From the NCBI GenBank assembly GCA_020348625.1, contig CP070752.1, positions 1,540,117 through 1,545,271 of the forward strand: a DNA stretch of 5,155 nt, in the 5' to 3' direction. The notes under the pieces were generated by a model. It did not search any database. It was not told where the DNA came from and saw nothing but the letters and a program-made list of their open reading frames with translations. A program made the position numbers and the translations under genes. The DNA is from Deltaproteobacteria bacterium. Lineage in GTDB: Bacteria > Desulfobacterota > DSM-4660 > Desulfatiglandales > B25-G16. Each line of letters starts with the position of its first letter. The stretch's first letter is position 1. Positions 1 through 5,155 of this stretch are shown here, in pieces.

Positions 1-166
1 CATGATCCGCAATGGGTTGCAGACAAAGGAAATCGCTGAGCTCTGCAGTATCTCCCTGGCTACCGTTAACCGGCACCGCGAACATATCCGCCGAAAGCTC
101 GGCATCACCAACAGCAAGCGGAACCTCCTAACCTACCTGCAATCGAACATGCAAGACGCTCTTTAA
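1..166 (+). CDS. LuxR-type HTH transcriptional regulator, C-terminal fragment (5' end outside window)
   Basis: The reading frame is open from the window edge to a TAA at 164-166 and encodes about 54 residues. They match the C-terminal part of a LuxR/GerE helix-turn-helix: TKEIAEL forms the first helix, SLATVNRHREHIRRKLGI the turn and recognition helix, followed by a short tail. The HREHIRRKLGI stretch, with NLLTYLQS after it, resembles the family in which a PAS or other sensory domain precedes a LuxR HTH; this is recalled from family style, not searched. The ATG at 2-4 lies inside the HTH domain and is almost certainly not the true start. The domain ahead of it, whether receiver, PAS or other, cannot be seen. 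It probably acts as a cytoplasmic DNA-binding activator or repressor. It is convergent with the receiver gene at 388-756, so the two are not co-transcribed. Confidence 0.85.
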   Translation, partial: MIRNGLQTKEIAELCSISLATVNRHREHIRRKLGITNSKRNLLTYLQSNMQDAL

Positions 167-387
167 TCTCTCACAGAGCTCACTGAGTGCTCAGAGAATC
201 AATATTCTCTCACATGATACACGACAGATTGCTTACCTTGCCCCTGCGGGCTCGAGCGATGGTGAGCGGAGTGAAGGGGAGCGGGCGAGAGGTAAAAACC
301 CTCTGGCCTGAATAGCTTAGGCTGGACCGCCCAGCTCTGTAGCGGGGTGTTTTATGGTATTAATTAAGCAACCTCAGTGGTTGGGAG
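167..387. other. Convergent intergenic region with small hairpins and GAGCG iterations
   Basis: This non-coding stretch separates the 3' ends of two convergent genes. It holds several short inverted repeats: 193-210 (listed separately), 288-304 (AGAGG/CCTCT with a 7-base A-rich loop) and 321-335 (GCTGG/CCAGC with a 5-base loop). A further weak hairpin (TGGG/CCCA, 382-395) overlaps the stop codon of the receiver gene. Between 251 and 285 the pentamer GAGCG occurs three times (254-258, 264-268, 279-283), giving a G-rich, REP-like look. Transcription from both sides should end here, but none of the stems is long and GC-rich with an adjacent U-run, so no intrinsic terminator can be assigned with confidence. 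Confidence 0.5.
193..210. repeat. Perfect 7-bp inverted repeat, 4-base loop
   Basis: AGAGAAT and ATTCTCT are perfectly complementary around the loop CAAT, 27 bases after the stop of the LuxR-type gene. The stem is AT-rich and has no following U-run on either strand, so it could be a weak terminator or a 3'-end stabilising hairpin. The pairing is seen directly; the function is inference. Confidence 0.35.
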
Positions 388-756
388 TTAACCCAGGAGG
401 TCCAAGATCTTCGCCATGACAACGGTTTCGAGATATTCAAAGTCCACCGGTTTGGTGATATAGTCATACGCCCCTAATGCAATGGCTGCCTTGGCCACGT
501 CAATATTCATAACCCCTGTGATCATAATAACGCCGAGCCTCGGATCGAGCCTCTTTATCTCTTTCAGGACACTCAAGCCCCTCATCCCGGGCATAAGAAT
601 GTCGAGCAATACGATATGGGGTCTCTCCATCTTTACCTTTGCTATGGCGGCTCGGCCATTCAAGGCGGTGTGCACTTCATGACCCTTTAAGGTAAGAAAC
701 TCTTTCAAAACATCGCATATTACAATCTCGTCATCGACAACCAAAATCCTGGCCAT
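388..756 (-). CDS. Single-domain response regulator (CheY-like receiver)
   Basis: The 122-residue protein is a complete receiver domain and nothing more. The acidic pair is D8/D9, the phospho-acceptor is D52 in LLDILMPG, the switch threonine is T80 (ITG) and the conserved lysine is K102 in TKP. The sequence AIALGAYDYITKP is typical of NtrC-type receivers. There is no output domain, so it probably acts as a phosphate shuttle or sink, or through protein contacts in the cytoplasm. The ATG start is supported by GAAGGGGA at 763-770, six bases upstream, and by an in-frame TGA a few codons earlier. The hybrid kinase gene lies upstream on the same strand, 143 bases away, and is the likeliest phosphodonor, though that pairing is inference. 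The intervening gap holds two palindromes, so expression may be partly independent of the kinase. The partner and target of this protein cannot be read from the sequence. Confidence 0.93.
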   Translation of the reverse strand: MARILVVDDEIVICDVLKEFLTLKGHEVHTALNGRAAIAKVKMERPHIVLLDILMPGMRGLSVLKEIKRLDPRLGVIMITGVMNIDVAKAAIALGAYDYITKPVDFEYLETVVMAKILDLLG

Positions 757-842
757 TATGAATCCCCTTCAAAGGGCGTTCGCTTTTACCCGCCCCGCTC
801 GTCTCAGATCAGTCTGCTCTTTTCAGTGTGTATCTTTAGAAG

Positions 843-852
843 CATTGCAATG
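843..852. repeat. Perfect 10-bp palindrome CATTGCAATG
   Basis: CATTGCAATG equals its own reverse complement. It lies about 86 bases upstream of the receiver start, between and slightly overlapping the weak -35/-10 candidates of that gene, which is a position where an operator could act. Ten-base palindromes also occur by chance, so the regulatory role is tentative. Confidence 0.3.
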
Positions 853-874
853 GCAAAAACCTTAGATCTCCACT

Positions 875-892
875 ACGTATCGTGCGATACGT
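875..892. repeat. 8-bp inverted repeat ACGTATCG-TG-CGATACGT
   Basis: The arms 875-882 and 885-892 are perfectly complementary with a two-base centre. It lies eight bases past the stop codon of the hybrid kinase. As RNA it could form a 7-bp stem with a GTGC or GCAC loop. On the - strand a run of five T follows only about 17 bases later, so it is not a standard intrinsic terminator. As DNA it resembles a dimeric regulator site. Symmetry is seen directly; function is inference. Confidence 0.45.
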
Positions 893-899
893 GCACAAG

Positions 900-2162
900 T
901 CAGTTCTCGGTATTGTCTTCTTGGTCCAGAATCTGCCGAATAGTATGGCTGATCTCGCGCATGAGAATCGGCTTCATGACCAGTTTCTTTATGCCCAGGG
1001 CCGTGGCCTTCTCCTCTGAGATCATCTCGCTGTATCCCGTACACAGGACAATGGGAATATCGGGCCGTATCCGGATAAGTTCTTCGGCCAGCATTTCCCC
1101 GGTCATATTGGGCATGGTCTGATCGGACACCACAAGATCGAATTTCTCCGGTTGGTTCCGAAAAGCCTCCAGGGCCTCGATGCTGCTCGTTCTGGCAACG
1201 ACACGATAGCCCAGGTGCTCGAGCAACTGTACTCCAATATCAACCAGGGCCTTCTCGTCATCAACAAAAAGGATTCGTTCACTGCCTGAGGGAAAGGGGC
1301 TCAAAACTCGCGCTTCCGATGTTACCTTGTTCTCTATTCTCGGAAAGAATACATGAATAGCAGTACCCTCACCCACTATGCTATCAACGGCAATGCTTCC
1401 CCCGCTGCCCTTAACGATCCCGTGTACCACCGCAAGCCCCATGCCGGTACCATGCTCCGGCTCTCTGGTGCTGAAATAGGGATCAAAGATCCGATCTACA
1501 ATCTCAGGTGCTATACCCGAGCCTGTATCCTTTACGGTGAGTTTTACGTACCCTCCCGGCTGCAAATCGGGATTTAAGACTGTGGCCTCTGAATCAAGGT
1601 CTGCGTCTTCAAGGCTGACCTCAAGCACACCTCCCTTCTCCCCCATGGCCTGGGCTGCGTTGGTGCAGAGATTGATTAAGACCTGGTGAATTTGCATGGG
1701 ATTCGCGAGAATTGTGTCCGACTGGCTCGCAAGGTTCTGCCGAATCTCAATGATGGTAGGCAAAGCGGCCCTCACCAGCGTGAGGGCCTCTCTAACAACA
1801 ATGCTCATCCGCAGAGGCTTCTTTTCCTCTTCATTCTGACGGCTGAACGTAAGGATCTGTTGTACGAGGTCTTTGGCGCGGATTCCGGCTTCGTATATTG
1901 CTTCCACGCTGGATTGCGCCTTGCTGTCCTCAGGCAGGTCGCATCTTAGCAATTCAGTATACCCGATAATTACCGAGAGGATATTGTTGAAGTCGTGTGC
2001 AATGCCGCCTGCAAGACTGCCGATGGCCTCCAACCTTTGAGCTCGCAGAAGCTGGGCCTTGCGCTTGTTTTCTTCCTCCTCCCTCCTGTGCTCGGCAATC
2101 TCTCCCTGAAGTTGCTGACTTACGTCGATCAGTTCCCCGGTACGCTCTTGAAGATCTCTCAC
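900..2162 (-). CDS. Soluble hybrid histidine kinase (HisKA-HATPase-receiver), no sensor domain seen
   Basis: The 420-residue product autophosphorylates and probably passes phosphate to its own receiver and onward. Residues 1-45 are polar and charged, likely a coiled-coil linker. The H-box is GGIAHDFNN with phospho-acceptor H56, the HPK4/NtrB-like type. The ATPase domain has an N-box (N164, N168), a G1 box DTGSG at 212-216, an F-box FDPYF and a G2 box GTGMGL at 238-243. A short linker leads to a receiver (about 296-415) with D301/D302, phospho-acceptor D347 in SDQTMP, T375 and K397. There is no membrane segment, PAS, GAF or Hpt domain, which is unusual because such kinases normally carry an N-terminal sensor. 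The GTG start at 2160-2162 has only a weak GAG upstream. The frame continues 14 open codons further to a TAA at 2205-2207, which follows ATG-TGT-AAG at 2208-2216. The N-terminus may therefore be truncated or the start misread. The single-domain receiver downstream is its likely partner. Confidence 0.9.
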   Translation of the reverse strand: MRDLQERTGELIDVSQQLQGEIAEHRREEEENKRKAQLLRAQRLEAIGSLAGGIAHDFNNILSVIIGYTELLRCDLPEDSKAQSSVEAIYEAGIRAKDLVQQILTFSRQNEEEKKPLRMSIVVREALTLVRAALPTIIEIRQNLASQSDTILANPMQIHQVLINLCTNAAQAMGEKGGVLEVSLEDADLDSEATVLNPDLQPGGYVKLTVKDTGSGIAPEIVDRIFDPYFSTREPEHGTGMGLAVVHGIVKGSGGSIAVDSIVGEGTAIHVFFPRIENKVTSEARVLSPFPSGSERILFVDDEKALVDIGVQLLEHLGYRVVARTSSIEALEAFRNQPEKFDLVVSDQTMPNMTGEMLAEELIRIRPDIPIVLCTGYSEMISEEKATALGIKKLVMKPILMREISHTIRQILDQEDNTEN

Positions 2163-2498
2163 CTGGTTCTCAATTTCAGAATGAAGCCCGCGTTCTCTGA
2201 GCAGTTACTTACACATATAGAATTACTATCCGCTGCACACTGGGTCTGTCTTTGCGCCGTACCGATAGAAAGTCATTGGCCCTTGTTTCAAGGGTGCGGC
2301 GCAATCGATTTTACCACCACTCAAAACAAGGGTTTCAGCAAAGCCTGAGGTCTTTGCGTTCCGCCAAAGCGCAACAAGAAAACAATAATACCCATTAATC
2401 GACGCAATTGGACGGAGATCAATACGTAGATATACTGATTTTTGTATGGGTAAAACTACTTATTCTAAGCGGGCTTGGAGGGCTTACAGGGAAGTGCC
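2163..2498 (-). other. 336-base non-coding leader upstream of the hybrid kinase
   Basis: No conserved protein is recognisable in any frame here. The stretch is AT-richer than its neighbours and holds an alternative-pairing inverted repeat set (2280-2332, listed separately). It also has a bulged hairpin at 2352-2369 (CTTTGCG/CGC-C-AAAG), and a 9-base direct repeat GTCTTTGCG at 2248-2256 and 2350-2358, offset by 102 bases. A 24-codon ATG frame on the - strand (2321-2395) begins MGIIVFLLRF but has no Shine-Dalgarno. AT-rich -10-like words (TATTAT, TATATC) occur on the - strand without a well-spaced -35. No convincing terminator for the upstream regulator gene was found. The length suggests the hybrid kinase starts its own transcript here, which is inference. 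Confidence 0.45.
2280..2332 (-). repeat. Mutually exclusive inverted repeats in the hybrid kinase leader
   Basis: On the + strand CCCTTG (2280-2285) pairs with CAAGGG (2289-2294) around a 3-base loop. The overlapping CCCTTGTTT (2280-2288) also pairs perfectly with AAACAAGGG (2324-2332) over a 35-base loop. Only one pairing can form at a time, an arrangement like that of attenuators or RNA switches. There is no following U-run on the - strand. The complementarity is seen directly; a regulatory role is speculative. Confidence 0.35.
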
Positions 2499-3155
2499 TC
2501 AAGCGGTAAGCGAAGTATATCCCTTAAGAATAGCATATTTTACTATTTCGGCGGTCGTACTCACGTTGAGTTTTCTCGTAATGTTGGCTCGATGCTTCTC
2601 CACGGTCCGTGGGCTTATGAATAGGAGGTCCCCAATCTCTCTGCCCGACTTTCCTTCTGCAATCAACTTTACGATCTCTCTTTCCCGTGTCGTCAGAGTT
2701 TCCAACGGAAAGTCGGTATTCCCCTTGTACATATGTGAAATATCTTCCGCCATCTCACCGGCCAGAAGTCGGCTCACGTAGAAACCACCCTTCCGAATCG
2801 TTTTTACGGCAGAAAAAAGCTCCACGTCCGAGTCTTCTTTCAGCAGGTAGCCTTGCGCCCCCGCAGCAATGGCATCGTACAGATATTCCTTTCTCTTATG
2901 CATGGTCAGGATCAAGACCTTAATATCAGGATAGAGGCTCCTGATCTCTCGAGTGGCCTCGATACCCCGGATGTGGGGCATGGAAATATCGAGCAGAACC
3001 ATGTTTGGCTCATGCTTCTTCAAGAGTTCGAGGAGTTCCAAACCATCGTTCGCTTCACCGACGACTTCCAGCCCTTCGGTCTCTTGGATAATCCGCTTGA
3101 TCCCCTGGCGGAACATAACGTGATCGTCCGCCAAAACAATCCGATACGGCAGCAC
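2499..3155 (-). CDS. NarL/FixJ-family response regulator (receiver + LuxR HTH)
   Basis: The 218-residue protein has the standard length and layout of the family. The N-terminal receiver (about 4-120) has D10/D11, phospho-acceptor D56 in LLDISMP, T84 and K106 in LLKEDSD. A linker (about 121-150) leads to a LuxR/GerE HTH (about 152-212) with LTTREREIVKLIAEG, then SPRTVEKHRANITRKLNV as the recognition part. Phosphorylation should promote dimerisation and DNA binding in the cytoplasm; the targets cannot be deduced. The start is GTG at 3153-3155, chosen because a strong AAAGGAGGG lies at 3164-3172 with an 8-base spacer. Its G is shared with the TAG of the preceding kinase (TAGTG), implying translational coupling. 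The kinase at 3155-4663 is of the HisKA_3 class that typically partners NarL-type regulators, so the pairing is strong. All key residues are present and there is no sign of decay. Confidence 0.95.
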   Translation of the reverse strand: MLPYRIVLADDHVMFRQGIKRIIQETEGLEVVGEANDGLELLELLKKHEPNMVLLDISMPHIRGIEATREIRSLYPDIKVLILTMHKRKEYLYDAIAAGAQGYLLKEDSDVELFSAVKTIRKGGFYVSRLLAGEMAEDISHMYKGNTDFPLETLTTREREIVKLIAEGKSGREIGDLLFISPRTVEKHRANITRKLNVSTTAEIVKYAILKGYTSLTA

Positions 3156-4663
3156 TAGGACATCCCTCCTTTACCTATCGGAATCGAGAAGCTCACCCTG
3201 GTGCCCCCATTTTCTTCACTCCGTAAGTCGAGGTTTGCCCCCAGCATATGCACTCGCTCCTCCATTGCAGCCAATCCCATGCCCTTTTCGAATGATTGCA
3301 TCTCCTTCACCTGATCGACGTCAAATCCCTTTCCATCATCTTGCATAAGGAAATTGACACGGCTATCCTCCTTTTTGACTACAAAAGAGACATAACTTGC
3401 ACCTGCGTGCTTGCTGATATTGGTTAAGGCCTCCTGGAAAATCCTGTACAGGTTTGTTTGCGCCTCCTGGGAAAATAGGTGATCGATATCCCCTATGTCA
3501 AGCGATGTATGCATTGCATGCCGTTTGCCGAAATCTTCAACGAGCCACCGGAGCGCTGAAGAAAGCCCGAGGTCTTCAAGGATCGAGGGGCTTAGGTCTC
3601 TTGAAAGCCGGCGAACATTATCGATGATCTGGTCTACATACTGATTTGTATCTTCGCACTCAGCGTGCAGCAGTGCCTGGTCTTCGTGCAACTTCTTACC
3701 AATAGACCTGAGCCGATGTTTTAGCAGGGCAAGGGCCTGCCCGAGTTCATCGTGGAGCTCTATTGAAAGCCGCTTTCGCTCTTTTTCCTGGGCCTTCAGG
3801 AGTTGAGAGGACAGGGATCGAAGTCTCTTTTCAGAGTCACGCAATGCCTCCTCTCTTCTGGCCAGGGATTCAGACATATCGTTGAATGCCTTTCCGAGCC
3901 TGCCTATTTCATCCCGTGTTTCAATAGGTACCCGCCGGAATACCCCCTGTTTTTCAAGGGCCCTCACGCCTTGGGTCAATCTGCTAAGCGGTCCGGTAAC
4001 CCCCCTTACCACGAAATAGGTAACCCCGGACCCGAGCAACAGAAAGGCGATCCCTATCACGATACCCTTGAACAAAAGGCCCTTAACCTGCTTGCGAAGC
4101 ACTCCCTTGTCTACCATAACCCTTGCGAATCCGATTACACGGCCGCTCCCCTGCGGTGGAATGGCATCCAGAAATAACGACTCTTCTGTAGCATAGGCTC
4201 CGCCTGCCAAAACCGGCGACCAGAAGTGCACGGTAGACGTATCTTCGAGGTAACCCGGAGCCCCAGACTCCCTGACCCGCTGGGGTATTGCATCTCCTCC
4301 TCTTTCGGCTCCTTGTGTTGATTGCTTCCGAGTTTCCGTGCCAGGCCTCACCTGCTGTCTCAAGAGGTCCCCTCGCAGGTTGAAAATCGAAACCTCCATC
4401 ACCTCCTCCTGGCGAAGGATTCCCTCGATTGGGTCTTTGAGCAGGTCTTCATTCTCGGAGAAAACGCCTATCCTCGAGCTGAAGGCCAGAACCCGTGCCA
4501 GCAACTGTCCCTCGTTTATCAGGGTATCGCGCAGGGATTGACGCTGGTGATCGATGAAAAACACGGTGAAGGAAAAAGAGACGATAATTATGAACGCACC
4601 AAACAGGGCAAAGAGCTTAACGCCGAATTTCTCATTAAGGCTCTTCAAGAAACGTGGGTTCAT
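3155..4663 (-). CDS. Membrane sensor histidine kinase (periplasmic sensor, HAMP, HisKA_3, HATPase)
   Basis: The 502-residue product is a NarX/DegS-class sensor kinase. TM1 is about residues 15-37 and TM2 about 199-219, framing a periplasmic region of about 160 residues (38-198). That region's stretch RDTLINEGQLLARVLAFSSR resembles Cache/CHASE8-type sensors; it also has a polar, Gly/Arg-rich insert near 105-135. A HAMP domain (about 220-272) and a coiled coil follow. The dimerisation/phospho-acceptor motif is ERKRLSIELHDELGQAL, with H304 and the DxxxQ phosphatase motif D305/Q309. The ATPase domain has an N-box around E411-N415-H419, G1 DDGKGF at 442-447 and G2 GMGL at 461-464. The ATG start is only nine bases after the stop of the binding-protein gene, and the stop overlaps the regulator start by one base, so the three genes form a likely operon. 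It probably phosphorylates the adjacent NarL-type regulator. The Shine-Dalgarno (GAGCGG) is weak, suggesting coupling to the upstream gene. The ligand is unknown. Confidence 0.94.
   Translation of the reverse strand: MNPRFLKSLNEKFGVKLFALFGAFIIIVSFSFTVFFIDHQRQSLRDTLINEGQLLARVLAFSSRIGVFSENEDLLKDPIEGILRQEEVMEVSIFNLRGDLLRQQVRPGTETRKQSTQGAERGGDAIPQRVRESGAPGYLEDTSTVHFWSPVLAGGAYATEESLFLDAIPPQGSGRVIGFARVMVDKGVLRKQVKGLLFKGIVIGIAFLLLGSGVTYFVVRGVTGPLSRLTQGVRALEKQGVFRRVPIETRDEIGRLGKAFNDMSESLARREEALRDSEKRLRSLSSQLLKAQEKERKRLSIELHDELGQALALLKHRLRSIGKKLHEDQALLHAECEDTNQYVDQIIDNVRRLSRDLSPSILEDLGLSSALRWLVEDFGKRHAMHTSLDIGDIDHLFSQEAQTNLYRIFQEALTNISKHAGASYVSFVVKKEDSRVNFLMQDDGKGFDVDQVKEMQSFEKGMGLAAMEERVHMLGANLDLRSEENGGTRVSFSIPIGKGGMS
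3164..3172 (-). promoter_or_regulatory. Shine-Dalgarno site for the NarL-type regulator, within the kinase 3' end
   Basis: AAAGGAGGG on the - strand lies eight bases before the GTG at 3153-3155 and inside the last kinase codons. It is the strongest Shine-Dalgarno in the window and decides the GTG start. An ATG lies between the two but is in the kinase frame and reaches its stop after two codons. Confidence 0.8.
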
Positions 4664-4672
4664 TGTTTCCGC

Positions 4673-5155
4673 TCAGTTAATTACCTGGGCTTCTCGTATG
4701 ATCTTTTGGCTGCTCCCGGTTCCTGAGTCCATCGCCATATCCAGGGTAATGCCCAGCTTCCGCGCCACCATCAAATTTGTCGATACAACCAACCTTCTCG
4801 CACCAACGTGGCGAACACTCTTCACATCAGCTCCCGATAATATCTTAGTAGCGATTTCCCCTGCCTGACGCCCCATATCAAAGGCATCGATGCCCGTAGA
4901 CATGAACGCCCCCAGGTCAACGTATTTCTCCGAGAAGGCCAGAAGGGGAATGGTGTTTTCCAGGGAGAAAAGGAGCAAGAACTCAACCGTCTGGGGCGTG
5001 ATAACCGTTATATCGGCCAGCATCCAGAAGGCATCTATCTTCCCTTTCATATCCATTATGAGTGAAGGGGCATCCTTGGGGTCGTGAATCTCCCGTGCTG
5101 CCAAGGTAATGCCCATTCCTAGGGCAGCCACGTGTGCCTCTCTCACAAAGCGGCC
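4673..5155 (-). CDS. ABC_sub_bind-family periplasmic solute-binding protein, C-terminal part (5' end outside window)
   Basis: The frame is open from the right edge to the TGA at 4673-4675, giving 160 residues. GTG codons near the edge are internal candidates, not the likely start, because a complete protein of this family is about 300-330 residues with a signal peptide. The visible part has the hallmarks of the family: a segment ending KIDAFWMLADITVITPQTV, then NTIPLLAFSEKYVDLGAF, then GIDAFDMGRQAGEIATKILSG, and a closing VSTNLMVARKLGI. These belong to the type I periplasmic-binding fold used by TrpX-like proteins, some of which bind aromatic amino acids; the ligand here is unknown. No permease or ATPase gene is seen in the window. 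The stop is nine bases before the kinase start. This fits a role as a ligand-presenting partner of the kinase, or as the last gene of a transporter operon lying to the right. Confidence 0.85.
   Translation of the reverse strand, partial: GRFVREAHVAALGMGITLAAREIHDPKDAPSLIMDMKGKIDAFWMLADITVITPQTVEFLLLFSLENTIPLLAFSEKYVDLGAFMSTGIDAFDMGRQAGEIATKILSGADVKSVRHVGARRLVVSTNLMVARKLGITLDMAMDSGTGSSQKIIREAQVIN

Larger units (their letters stand above)
757..899 (-). other. Leader/intergenic region upstream of the single-domain regulator
   Basis: This 143-base gap lies between the hybrid kinase stop and the receiver start, with no credible ORF. It contains two palindromes, 843-852 and 875-892, listed separately. 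A weak sigma70-like promoter could be read on the - strand: TTGCCA at 851-856 (5 of 6 to the -35 consensus), a 16-base spacer, and GATACA at 829-834 (3 of 6 to the -10). The Shine-Dalgarno of the receiver gene is at 763-770. The gap is longer than expected for simple read-through, which fits a separate promoter, but the -10 match is poor. Confidence 0.4.

Noticed and set aside
321..345. GCTGG/CCAGC stem followed by GCGGGGTGTTTTA as an intrinsic terminator for the LuxR-type gene
   Set aside because: The stem is only five pairs, the T-run is short and separated from it, and it is more than 150 bases past the stop codon.
1995..2348. Open + strand frame of 117 codons partly across the hybrid kinase 5' end and leader
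   Set aside because: It is antisense to a kinase with intact motifs, has no recognisable domain, and its composition mirrors the opposite coding frame. It is treated as a shadow.
2321..2395. 24-codon - strand ORF (MGIIVFLLRF...) as a real small gene
   Set aside because: It has no Shine-Dalgarno and could arise by chance. It is kept only as part of the leader finding.
2461..2498. TAAGC/GCTTA inverted repeat just after the NarL-type regulator as a terminator
   Set aside because: It has five pairs around an 11-base loop and no U-run on the - strand, which is too weak to call.
2446..2781. + strand ORF of 111 codons starting MGKTTYSKRAW
   Set aside because: Most of it is the reverse complement of the LuxR HTH of the NarL-type regulator. 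The start region is in the non-coding leader and has no family match I recognise.
4322..4726. Open + strand frame of 134 codons antisense to the sensor kinase N-terminus
   Set aside because: It lies opposite a well-supported kinase and crosses the junction with the binding-protein gene. No domain or Shine-Dalgarno supports it.

Overview
The window is a densely packed two-component signalling region from a bacterium. The coding style suggests a Deltaproteobacterium-like organism (Desulfobacterota and relatives). The clues are the HPK4-type kinase with the GGIAHDFNN motif, the PAS/LuxR-like helix-turn-helix tail, the ABC_sub_bind-type binding protein beside a sensor kinase, roughly balanced base composition and frequent GTG starts. 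This taxonomic guess is inference from family style; no marker gene is present.

Layout. At the left edge (1-166, + strand) is the C-terminal end of a LuxR-type DNA-binding protein, cut by the window. A 221-base convergent intergenic region with small hairpins follows. Everything else is on the - strand, read from right to left: (i) the C-terminal half of a periplasmic ABC_sub_bind-family solute-binding protein (4673-5155, cut by the right edge); (ii) a membrane HisKA_3 sensor histidine kinase with a periplasmic sensor region and HAMP domain (3155-4663); (iii) a NarL/FixJ-type response regulator with a LuxR helix-turn-helix (2499-3155), whose GTG start overlaps the kinase stop by one base; (iv) a 336-base non-coding leader; (v) a soluble hybrid histidine kinase with a C-terminal receiver (900-2162); (vi) a 143-base gap with two palindromes; (vii) a single-domain CheY-like receiver (388-756).

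How they may work together. The first three genes are tightly spaced and look like one transcription unit: a binding protein that could present a ligand to the kinase periplasmic domain, the kinase, and its DNA-binding regulator. The hybrid kinase and the stand-alone receiver look like a second pair, possibly with its own promoter. No Hpt protein or ABC permease/ATPase is visible here. No mobile element, CRISPR array, tRNA or rRNA was found. The most notable points are the binding protein-kinase-regulator arrangement, the odd 5' end of the hybrid kinase (an in-frame stop just after an ATG, followed by open coiled-coil-like sequence), and the structured leaders before the last two genes. I do not see a clearly new biological system.
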